DNA from: Gavia stellata
Taxonomy: Eukaryota > Chordata > Aves > Gaviiformes > Gaviidae
NCBI RefSeq assembly: GCF_030936135.1
Contig: NC_082637.1
Span: 11,235,001 to 11,299,000 of the forward strand
Direction: 5' to 3'
Length of the DNA: 64,000 nt
Part shown: positions 49,721 to 59,800 of the stretch, one piece after another
Position numbering within the stretch: the first letter of the stretch is position 1
Layout of the letters: the number at the start of each line of letters is the position of its first letter
Position numbers and translations under genes: made by a program
The notes under the pieces: model-generated
What the model was told of the DNA's origin: nothing
Databases searched by the model: none
What the model saw: only the letters and a program-made list of their open reading frames with translations

Positions 49721-51250
49721 CTTGTTATTCCACAACGTGTGAAATACGTGTCCCAGGTGTGGATAAAGGACTGCAGGTGATTCAACCAAAGTGCCAGAAC
49801 ACCTCACGCCGAAGCAATCCCTGCACATAGCCCCAGATCTACTGAGAGCATGTCTGCATCGTACTGCGACAGATCCCGATCCTGCCCCACCGACCCCTGC
49901 AAGTGCAGTGAGGGTAGGCAAAGAGCAGGAAAAACACAGCTGGGGAGAGAGAAACAGGAGGACTTGGAATATTTTTCACTGAATGTAGCTCTTGGCTGGG
50001 CCCTGAGGTTTTTGACATGGCAGTGACTAGCTGCTTTCTCCAAGGAAAGTGGCTGCTTCCCTCTAAAGAGATTGTTGACATTTTCTATCAGAAAAACTCA
50101 CTCCGTAGTTGATGAAGTACTGAGTGCTGCTGGTTTTTGACAGATTTCCAAGAGCCGGGCTCTGGAGCAGGGACAGCTGCTGCAGGGCTGGAGGAGGGAC
50201 AGCCAGCCAGGACCACGTACCTGGCCCAGGACAGCATCTCCTCCTGTCCTTCACTGGCAAGTAAGGACAGCCTGCTGCCAGAGCTGGGGCCTGGCTCACC
50301 ACACCCTTGAGAGCCACGAAAGACAAGGACCTGACAGGGATCAGTGATGAGCGGCTGCATTGCTCTGGGGAGGGCACAGTTATTGCTCCCAGAAGAGCTG
50401 GAACCACAGGCTTTGCAACCACACTTTTACAGGCAAATTGACCAAGCAGTCCCTCAAACCCTGATGGAAGCAGATAAACCTGCTTCCAACATTCAAGTGA
50501 TCAGTGCAAGCCCCTACTCCCTCAGCTTTCCAAGGAACTGTGCCAGGACACTGTGCTCCTTGTCAGGATATCCTCCAGCCAAGGATGAACCCCAGGCTCA
50601 GCCTCTCCTGCAGCCCCTGTCCTGCACAGGGACCCACACCAGCCTCAGTGCAGATCTACGCCGAGCATCCTCCTCCTCCCCGGCTCCGGTCCCTCACGGG
50701 TCACCGAGCGAGCAGCAGGAAGGCTTCTGCCCAAGCAAGTGCCGATTGTTCTCCTTTCCCACTCACGCTGTTTGTCTTGGCCTCTCTTCCCACACCAGCC
50801 TTCCTGCTCTGCCTCCTTCTCTTCGGGACTGTATTGCGGGGGCAATGAGCTGGGACAGTTAATGAGCTGGGACAGAGCTGGTGTTCTGGGAAAGTCACGC
50901 CCAGAGACAGCTGAACCCAGAGCATTGCTTGTGCACAGATACCAGGGAGGAGGGTCCCAGAGAGGAGAAACACCTGAAAAAGAGACCCCAGCCACCAACC
51001 AAGGGAGCCAGCAGACCAGGGAAGGCAAAGCTTGCATTCAACAGGTCTCAGCAAAAGCCATCAGGTGCCTGGACATCCCCTGGCTTGGACAGCCCAGTCA
51101 CTGAACCACCATGGGTGCTGTCCCCTGGAAGGGCTGGTGTCCACGTTCTCCCTGCCTTCAGGAACAGTCCCTGGGCTGTCTCACTCCCAGCTCGTGCCCA
51201 GGCTTGCTGGCTGGCACCAAAACCGGGCCAGGGACAGTGTAAATAATTTA
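49721..51250. other. Intergenic stretch between CR1 copies
   Basis: No gene is recognised. A 172-codon frame at 50344-50862 has no signal, domain or neighbouring splice logic and is overlapped by equally long frames on the other strand. Confidence 0.4.
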
Positions 51251-51254
51251 AGCA

Positions 51255-52620
51255 TGTGGACAGTCACAGACCTTGGTGCAGGGGAAGATTATGGAGCAGA
51301 TAATCTTAGTGCCATCATACGGCACATACAGGACAACCAGGTAACCAGGCCCAGTCAGCATGGGTTTGTGAAAGGAAGGTCCCGCCTGAATGACCTGATC
51401 TCCTTCTATGACAAAGTGACCTGCTTAGTGGATGAGGGAAAGGCTGTGGATATAGTCTACCTAGAGTTCAGTAAAGCCTTTGACACCGTTTCCCAGAGCA
51501 CTCTCCTGGAGAAACTGACTGCTCATGGCTTGGACGGGCGCACTCTTCGCGGGGTAAAAAAATGGCTGGATGGCCGGGCCCAAAGGAATGGAGTGTTGTG
51601 GTGAATGGAGTGAAATCCAGTTGGTGGCCGGTCACAAGTGGTGTTCCCCAGGGCTCGGTACTGGGACCGGTCTTGTTTAATATATTTATCAATGATCTGG
51701 ACGAGGGGATCAAGTGCTCCCTCAGTGAGTTTGCAGACAACACCAAGTTGGGCGGGAGTGTTGATCTGCTCGAGGGTCTGAAGGCTCTGCAGAGGGATCT
51801 GGACAGGCTGGATCGATGGGCCCAGGCCAACCGGATGAAGTTCAACAAGGCCAAGTGCCGGGTTCTACACTTGGGTCACAACAACCCCATGCAACGCTAC
51901 AGGCTTGGGGACGAGTGGCTGGAAAGCTGCCCCGCAGAAAAGGACCTGGGGGTGTTGGTCGACAGCCGGCTGAAGATGAGCCAGCAGTGTGCCCAGGTGG
52001 CCAAGAAGGCCAACGGCATCCTGGCCTGTATCAGAAATGGTGTGGCAGCAGGAGTAGGGAGGTGATCGTGCCCCTGTACTCGGCACAGGTGAGGCCGCAC
52101 CTCGAATCCTGTGTTCAGTTTTGGGCCCCTCACTACAAGAAGGACATTGAGGTGCTGGAGCGTGTCCAGAGAAGGGCGACGAAGCTGGTGAGGGGTCTGG
52201 AGCACAAGTCTGATGAGGAGTGGCTGAGGGAACTGGGGTTGTTCAGTCTGGAGAAGAGGAGGCTGAGGGGAGACCTTATCGCTCTCTACAATTACCTGAA
52301 AGGGGGTTGCAGAGAGGTGGGTGTTGGTTTCTTCTCCCAAGTGACAAGTGATAGGACAAGAGGAAATGGCCTCAAGTTGCACCAGGGGAGGTTTAGACTG
52401 GATATTAGGAAAAACTTCTTCACTGAAAGGGTTGTCAGCCATTGGAACAGGCTATGCAGTGAGGTGGTTGAGTCCCCAACCCTGGAGGTATTTAAAAGAT
52501 GTGTGGATGAGGTGCTTAGGGACATGGTTTAGTGGTGGACTTGGCAGTGTTAGGTTTACAGTTGGACTTGATGATCTTAAAGGTCTTTTCTAACCTAAAC
52601 AATTCTATATTTTTGTGATT
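51255..52620 (+). mobile_element. CR1 non-LTR retrotransposon, 5'-truncated and inactive
   Basis: It encodes the 3' two-thirds of a CR1 reverse transcriptase and the C-terminal region, then a CR1 3' UTR ending near TTTTTGTGATTT. Visible blocks in order: SQHGFVKGRS and [12 protein letters not shown] (51357-51490), [15 protein letters not shown] (about 51640-51690), the FxDD site, [21 protein letters not shown], and [20 protein letters not shown] (about 52240-52305). The frame is broken twice, near 51590 and near 52055. The catalytic Asp pair reads Phe-Ala-Asp-Asn at 51730-51741, so one active-site Asp is lost. The 5' half, with ORF1 and the endonuclease, is absent. The copy therefore cannot move by itself. 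Confidence 0.95.
51325..52530 (+). pseudogene. CR1 reverse transcriptase remnant, two frameshifts
   Basis: The reading frame moves three times: 51325 to about 51590, about 51590 to 52065, then about 52060 to 52530, where it ends after the [11 protein letters not shown] motif typical of CR1. Domains present are the RT palm/fingers from the LEFSKAFD block (motif A; its Asp is present) and the PQGSVLGP block, with motif C changed to FADN. See the enclosing mobile element. Confidence 0.9.
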
Positions 52621-53479
52621 TGACACCATGGTCTTTGGGAGGAGAGCATGGTGCCTGGCTGTTGGCCATGCAAACCCCATTCATGCATGTTCAGCCCGTG
52701 CTTCATCCAAACAGAGCAGTTTTGTTCAAACATCCCATGGCTCAAGCAGAAGGGCAGCTCCTAAGGGGGCATAAAGCCACTTTGGGGCAGCAAGATTGTA
52801 GTCCCAGTGCACAGACCCAGGAGACCCAAGGCTCAGGAGGAAAATGGCCAGGGACTCCCAGCTCATCGGTGATGAGGGGCAGGAGATGGTGGGCTGACCT
52901 CCATGCCTTGTCCATGGACATGCCCAGCAGCAGGTGCTTTCACCTCCCTCCATTTCCCCAAAATCTCTTTCTCCTCCCCTTCACTCCAGCTGCTAGCAAG
53001 CACCAAACTGCCAACTGGCAGACCCGATTGGCCTACGCTGTGCCTCAGTTTCCCTTTACTGCAAGGACAAAGCTCCCATTACCACAGCTCTTCATCTGTG
53101 TCCTACACTCCTGTGGGAGCTCAGAGCTGGGGAGCTCCAGCCCAGCAGCCGCACCAGTGGGACTGAATGGTTTGGGCTGGACGGTGCAATACTGGCATGC
53201 TCCCTCCCACCCCATCTCTGCAATACAACCCTCTGGGAACCCACTCCAGCAGCCCGGGCCAGCAGCACAGAGCAGGGCATCCACCTCACCATGGTACTGA
53301 GAGCTCCCAGCAGAGACCTGCAGCCCAGCTGCTGCAGAAGGTGTCCTTCACCCCTATGAAAGCCCCTTGCACCCCTTGCACCCCAGTGCAGCCCCCTTGC
53401 TGCTGCGGCATCGCAGGCAGTGCTGGCTGCACGCCCCATGCTCCGCACTGGCCTTCAAGCTCAAACATGAGGCAGACCA
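52621..53479. other. Intergenic stretch between CR1 and CCL19
   Basis: No gene is recognised. The strand downstream of the CCL19 poly(A) site carries only short overlapping frames, some Cys-rich (about 53360-53430) without chemokine spacing. Confidence 0.45.
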
Positions 53480-53484
53480 ACCAC

Positions 53485-54357
53485 CCTCCGGCTTTTCTTT
53501 TTATTTAACAAAATCACAGCACAATAAAAAAGAGAGAAAAAAAGCAACTTACTTACACCCGTAATTGTTGCATTGAACAGATCTAGCAGCAAATACCTGA
53601 GAGCAGCGTGAACACTGCTCATGCACCATTGCCCAGGCAGGAGCGCAGGGCAGGCTTTGAAGACGGTGGCAGGCTGGGGACTGAGAAGGGAGGCAATGTC
53701 CCTGAGGAGTGCAAGAGCAGAGGGCAACATCACTGCCTGCTCTGCTGCTGCTGCATTACTGGCTCTATTTCTACCAGTGCAGGGAATGGCAGGAGGGGAA
53801 ACGGTGCAGGGAAGACAGGGCATGAGAGAGGAACCACATCAGCCATGTTCTGCCTGAGGGCATCTAGGTTGGGCTCAGCGAGGGAGCAACACAGTGCATG
53901 GCTGGTGAGGAACATCTCCATCCCCACCTTGTCCCATCCTGGCAGCCCTTCCCAGGAGTGCAGAAGGACTGCAGAAGGTTTCGGGCTAATGATGGAAACC
54001 AAAGCGATCAGACAGGTGCTGGAGATCACACCTGCTACACCGAAGGGAAGGCAGAGAGCCCTCAAACAGATCTCATAGAACAGTCCATCAACCAGCTTCC
54101 AGGCTCTGAAGGTGGAAGAGGCTCTGGTCCAGCAGCCCCTGGCTCAGCCTGATGCAGGTTGCTGGGTCACACCGGAGACAGAGGGAAGAAGAGAGAGCAG
54201 GCAGGGCTCTGCCCAGCCCTGCACACTGGCGTGAGTCCCGAGGAAGGTTGGCCCTATGGCTGGAGGTGGAAGTAGATCGGCTCCATTAGCTTCAGATTCA
54301 CAGCTGGGAGCTGGCCCCGCTCTGGGTGCTGGGGCCAGCCGCGTGCTTCTTCAGAGC
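53485..54357 (-). other. CCL19: CCL19 3' UTR
   Basis: Inferred from the stop codon at 54358-54360 to the poly(A) signal. I saw no further exon or repeat in it. Confidence 0.55.
53500..53505 (-). terminator. CCL19: CCL19 polyadenylation signal AATAAA
   Basis: TTTATT on the + strand reads AATAAA on the minus strand, 853 nt after the CCL19 stop codon. It is the first minus-strand AATAAA after the terminal exon. Cleavage is inferred at about 53480-53490. Confidence 0.6.
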
Positions 54358-56665
54358 CTACTTGCCCTGCGGTTTGGCCTTAGGAAGTAAAAAAAAACCC
54401 AGCTGCTATGCGTGTGCTGCCTGGGGCAGGAGCCTCCCCAGGGTCCCTTCCCGCAGTCAGGGTGGTCACCAAGAGGTGACATCCCCTGGCCAAGCCATGG
54501 TGGTGAAGCAGGGACCTGGCAGGGCTTGCAAAGCACCCACCAAACTCATCACAAGCCCTCCCTGTGAAGATACACAAGTTGCAAACTCCAAGTTTGCAGG
54601 GCAGAAGTGGTGGGGGGTTTGCTCCCGTTGCTGTTTGCTGTGGCACCCATTGGGCTCAGCCCAGGGTGGCACTGGCGGGGCAACAGCCCCAGGACCGCAT
54701 TTATTTGGGGTGGAAGAGGGATTGCGGAGGAGTCAGACTGCTCCCAGTTGGAGGGAGGAAGGATGGAGACCAAGACAAAGTATCCATGCCTCGATAGAGC
54801 ATGTCCCAGCTCTTCCCAGCAGCCCAGTCAGACTGGGAAAAGCCTGTCTGCTGGTGGATAAACCCACCTCTGGGCTTCCCACATTCCCAGTTGAGCACAG
54901 GGCTGGGTCTTACCTTCCTGGCAGAGCTGGCATCCAGCTTCTCTTGGAGGCGAACCACCCATGGGGCTTGGAGTGGGGCACAGAGGCGCTTGCCCTTTGT
55001 GGTGATGAACCTGCCAGGCCCATGGGGAAAAACACCATGGGGTGAGCGGGACACCCCAGGGATGCTCCAGCACAGCTCAAGCTCTCACCCACTGCCTCCC
55101 TCACTGCATTCTTCCATGTCTACCTTGGGATGACTTTCTTCCCTGACTTTTGTCCCAAATTTTCCCCTCCCAGCAGGTGTGTCCTGCTCTGTTGAGCCTC
55201 TGATCTCCAGGGTCTCTTCCACACCCCTCCCTATTCCCTTGCCCCCAAACCCAGCTCAGCGTCCCTCCTCCACCTTGCTCTGCCTCCCTCCCTGCCTCCC
55301 TGCAGGGTCCATCCCTTGGCCATTACCACCCTGGAGCTGTTGTACCTCAGCCATCACCACCCTGGGGCTCTTACACGGCAGCCGGGATGTTGCAGCCATC
55401 CTGCACCAGCTGGAGCCGGTAATCCTGCACTATCCGCCGCGGGATGGGCATCTCGCTTGTCCGCAGGCAGCAGTCGAGGACGTTGTTCCCGCCATGCACT
55501 GGAGGAAGAACACACCATGCAGGCTGTGGTTGCTCTCCCCAGGTCAGCTGTGCCTTTACCTTGGAGGGTGCAGCGGCTGCGGGGCTGCCCCAGCGGATGG
55601 TGCCCACCAGCGATGCCCTCACACACTGCCCCGGAGCTTTATTGCCCCCATGCCCTGGTGCCAGGAGCCCTTTGCCTCCTTCCGACAGTAAGCAAAGGAG
55701 GTGAGAAGCAGCAGACTGGCAGAGGGCAACACTTCTACATGCCCCTGGGCCAGCACCTGTGGCAAGCAAGGCAGGATGGGGGGGTTCACCCACCTTCAGG
55801 ATGCTGCAATACAGACACCCATTCCTGAGGGGTTGGGAATGACTAAAGCTTTATTTGCTGAAGCAATCATTGGTTTTGCAGCTACTCCATCACCAGCCCA
55901 CCCCGCACCAATCAATCCTGTGACAGCTGAGGGACACAGCTGTCTGCACTTCCCTGCAGGATAGGGGACCTCAGTCCCCCTCCAAGCAAATGCTGTATTC
56001 ACTCTTAACGCCCGTCATGCCTGGCAGTGCCCAGGGATGCCTGTAATCCCAAGCAGCAAGGTATGGTGCAACACCACAAGATGTTTCCACTCCCCAGCTC
56101 CCCACAGCAGAGCAGAGGGCCTGGTATCACACACTGCCCCCCCCAGACAGCTGTGACCTGTGCAAACCTGCGTCCAACACTAGCAGCCCCTCAAACACAG
56201 ACTCTGCCCTAACACGCTCCTTCCCTCCCGCTCCCAGCCCTGTCGCTTGCCCCCAAGCTGCCCCACACCAAAGGGTGCCAGGGATGCTCCCCTGGTGTGC
56301 CGGGCAGAATGGGATGGAGGCGATCCCAGCCCAGTGTGCACAAGCTGGGCTGGGGCACTGGGAGGCAGGATTGCTCCACGGCCTTTCCCAAGTGCAGCTT
56401 TCCAACCCCAGTGCCCTGCAGGCTTCTGCCTGGACTTTGGGCAGGGCAGAGTCCCTCTGGGACAGGTTACAAGCAGAGGACACAGGAGTGCTGCGGCAGA
56501 GCTCCAGCAATGGGTCCCTCTAAAAGTCTGCTGTAAATGCAAAAGGGAGCAAGAAACTGGATCCTCTCCCTTCCACAAGAAAGGCAGCCTGAAAGGTTCC
56601 CTCTTACCATCCAGGATACATCTCAGCACCAGGAGACTGAGGCAGAGAAGATGCAGCTGCTGCAT
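54358..56665 (-). CDS. CCL19: C-C motif chemokine 19, 4 exons
   Basis: CCR7 ligand guiding T cells and dendritic cells to lymphoid tissue (family role). Exons on the minus strand: 56665-56608, 55498-55375, 55010-54914, 54378-54358; junctions GT-AG and in frame, giving 99 aa (human 98). Signal peptide is about residues 1-21, and the mature protein would start at Gly22, aligned with the human protein. Cysteines C29, C30, C55 and C71 have CC-chemokine spacing. Diagnostic blocks are GGNNVLDCCL, PIPRRIVQDY, DGCNIPAAVF and KGKRLCAP, followed by the W...LQEKLDASS helix. The IP(A/V)VVF-TT-(K/R)GK-LCAP pattern favours CCL19 over CCL21, and the long basic CCL21 tail is absent. The final exon encodes only AKPQGK and is the least certain part; it rests on a pyrimidine-rich acceptor at 54379-54395. 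Confidence 0.93.
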
Positions 56666-56772
56666 TTTGCTGGTGAGTCTTGCAGAGGATGAGCTGGAGG
56701 CGACGGTGCTCCAGGCAGGAGAGGTGAGCTCTGCACAGCTTCCCTGCGTTCTGCTGCTGGTGCTCCCCACTG

Positions 56773-56782
56773 CCTATTTATC
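56773..56782 (-). promoter_or_regulatory. CCL19: CCL19 TATA box
   Basis: The minus strand reads GATAAATAGG about 108-117 nt upstream of the start codon. It would place transcription start near 56745-56750 and give a 5' UTR of about 80-85 nt. Confidence 0.65.
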
Positions 56783-56797
56783 TTTCCAGTCCGTGGC

Positions 56798-56807
56798 TTT
56801 CACTTTC
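56798..56807 (-). promoter_or_regulatory. CCL19: ISRE/IRF site in CCL19 promoter
   Basis: The minus strand reads GAAAGTGAAA, a match to the GAAANNGAAA IRF core, 16 bp upstream of the TATA box. Mammalian CCL19 is inducible through IRF and NF-kB, so the placement makes sense. Function here is inferred. Confidence 0.5.
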
Positions 56808-56870
56808 TTTTGGAGAAGAGGCGTGGGAAGTTGCCACAACTCTTGCCACAGGCTGGATTTTAATCTTTGA

Positions 56871-56880
56871 GGAGTTCCCG
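56871..56880 (-). promoter_or_regulatory. CCL19: NF-kB-like site in CCL19 promoter
   Basis: The minus strand reads CGGGAACTCC, one base from the GGGRNNYYCC consensus, about 90 bp upstream of the TATA box. Single near-matches are common, so confidence is limited. Confidence 0.3.
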
Positions 56881-56889
56881 AACATCCCG

Positions 56890-59800
56890 GCTGCTTTCCC
56901 TGCAGCCAGCTGCTCTGCAGTCCCAGAGCCAAACACGCTCCTGCCCTCTCCGCTGCCAGCACCGGGGCCACAGGGGCTGCTGGACAGGGCCAGAGCAGCT
57001 CCAGGGTCTCTTCACCTTGCAGAAGCACCCTGGGGCCCTGGGCAAGCACATGGGTGGTCTCACCCCATACATTTCCCAGTTCCTCCTCTGAGACATCTCT
57101 GGCACGTTCCCATTAGATATCGCATAGGCTCAACACGCTGATTCTGGGGGGGAGAACTTGCCTCAAGCCCATTTGTTTAGGTATATATCTGTACTGGGGT
57201 GATGCCTGGCTCCCCTGAGCCCCCCCATCTTGTCGCAGGAGCCTGGCTGACCCCCCCAGCCCTCCCCAATGCCCATGTGAGGGCAGGCTGATGGATGGAG
57301 GGGAGCCCATCCAGTGTGCTCCGCTCCAGGGCCGTGATCTCACCATGCCAAAAGACAACCTGGTTTCCAGGTGTCCCAGCAAATGGGCTCATGGCCAAAG
57401 GCTACAGAGCTTCCTGGAAACAGGTTTTCTCAGCACAAGAGCAGAAATCCCCCACAGAGGCTGTGTGCACAGTGTGGGGTGCCAGCAGCTCATCAGCTGC
57501 ACAGGCACTGCAAGGAGCAAAGAGCAGCGCTCCTGCTGCAAACCTTCACAGCAGCACAGGGACGGGGGACGTTCCTCCTTGGCATGGTGACTCGCCATTG
57601 TGCCAGTGCCACCTGCAAGTGATGTCCCTTAACCAGCCTGCTTCAGCCCCGATATGTGGCATGCGGGATGCTGAAAGCAGTGGGGCTGTGCAGCTTGGGG
57701 AAGGGACAGTGAAGGGGGTCTCACTGCTGCCAGCAGCTGCCTCAGAGGTTTGGAAAGCCAGGCTTTTCTTGGAGCGGCCCAGGGACAGGAAGAGAGGCCA
57801 CAGCACCCATTGTACCCAGGGAAATCCTCATTCATAGTAGGGAAAATATTTCCCCACAGGGGTGAACAAATCCTGGAGCAGGATCTCCATCCCTCCACCC
57901 TCTCCCTTGCTCCAGCTTTGTGCCTGTCCTTGCACCTCAGCGGAGAAGCGCTGCACAGTCCTTCCACAGGGACAAATATCTATCTGGGGACAAGCCACAG
58001 GGCTGGGACCTGGCAGCCTCAGCGGGTCCCTCTGCTCCTCTCAGCAGTAGGAAACAGTGAGCTCTGCCCCTTCCCTGCTCCACGGTAAGAAGCAAGAAGA
58101 GGCTTCAGCCAGGCCAAGGTGCTCCATCCCTGCACTGGCACCAGCCTCGTGCATGGGGTGGTCTCCTCCGTCAGGAGAGCATTGCCTCCGGCCGCTCCTG
58201 CACCCCACCAAGCCGGCGCTGTGCCAAAGGGGTTAGGCAGGGGCAGGTGGGCAGGATGAGAGGCACAAACAGGATGTGCCAGCTTAACTTCAGTCAGCAC
58301 CAACTTCTTCTAGCGCTCACAAGCTGTTGGAGAGAAATCTTGGCTGGCGGAAGGGGAATTTAGGCGGCAGAGGATTAGTATCACTCGTCAGCCCCAGCCT
58401 TCCTGCAGGTTTGGGGATGCAGCCTGGCTCTGGGACCTGGTCTCCACTTGATCTCCCCAGGGCGCTGCCAAAGAGACGCCACAGCAAGGAGGACAACAGC
58501 TTCTCACTGCTGATGCTGGTGGCCAGACCTCCAGGAGCAGCTGCTCCTAACCCAGAGCTGGCTCCTCCCCGGGGCCTGGACTGATAGCACGAAGCTGCCT
58601 GCAAAAAGGGGGCCCCAAAAGCAGAGCCTTGACCCACTGGCGAGGGATGCTGGGGGTGCTGCACGACAGCAAACCCTCTCCTTGCACGTTCGGTGGGTTT
58701 GGCAGCTACCAAAGCATGCCTGAGGACTGGCAAGAGGTGATGGCGGGTACTGGGTGTCCCATCCTGTGGGACCACCCTCCAATGACTGCTGGGGTCCTGG
58801 TCCCCGTGCCAAGCAGGGGGATCCCCTTCCACTTCCCTGGCACAAGGGGCTCCCACCCGCTGCTGGCTCCCAGCTGGCCACAAGCTGAAAGCAGCGTGTC
58901 CAGTGTTGGGAATATATCCTTCTGGGGGTAAACCCCTTAACCACCTCTGGCTGCAGGGGACCCTCTGCCCTCGCGCTGCCCACAGTCCCTACTGACACAT
59001 AGTCAGGAAGAAGTCTCTGCCTCCTCCCAGCAGCTGTCTGGGTGCCAAATGGGTGAAAGCACGGCTGCTCCAGTTGCCTCTGCTCCCCAGGAGGGGCACT
59101 GGAGGGTGATGAAAGGGGCTTTCCACTCACGTTGTGAAAGGGGAATGTGACTGGTTTCCCCCCCTCCACTGGGGTCAGTGGGATTTCTAAGAAGAGATTG
59201 ATCATCTCTGAAGTGCATCCCTGTGGCATGCAGGAAGGTCACCCCATCCCCCTCAGAGGGCTGAGCCTTGGGGACCAGAAGAGACGGCACAGATGAGGAA
59301 GAGGGGATGTTTTGGGGTCCAGGCTCTTCAGAGGCACACGCAGGCAGGGAATGGTCAGGGGATCCGTTGTGATTTGGAAAGAGGGGAGAGCATCGTGTGG
59401 GCGGACCCATTTAAGCCTCATCCAGAGCAATTTGGGAGGGCTGGAGCTCCAGCCCCAAGGACACCACAGGCAGTGTGAAGCATCCTTGAGCACTCATTCC
59501 TGCAGAGCCTCAATAATGCAGTTGTTAATTAAAGTTGAAACCATGCATGGCAGGGGATCCCCATGGGAAATCCAACCCATCGAAATGCAAATGGGCCATG
59601 TGAGCACCACCTCCATCCCCGGGCTCTCCTCGGGGAGCACCAGCTACACTGCCACCCTCCCGGAGACCTGCCAGCTGCGGGAGCCCCTGGGGCAGCTGCT
59701 CCCCGCTGGGCTTGTGTGCTTCGGTGCGCTCCTCGGGGTGCCTTGCGGTGCTCTGCTTTCCACCTCCAAGCTACAGAGCTGGAAAGGGCAAAGGGGGAAT

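Noticed and set aside
58504..59229. Minus-strand frame with a segment reading VVKGFTPRRIYSQ that looks slightly like chemokine CCL21
   Set aside because: There is no CC motif at the right distance before it and no GCxI block after it, and no flanking exons fit.
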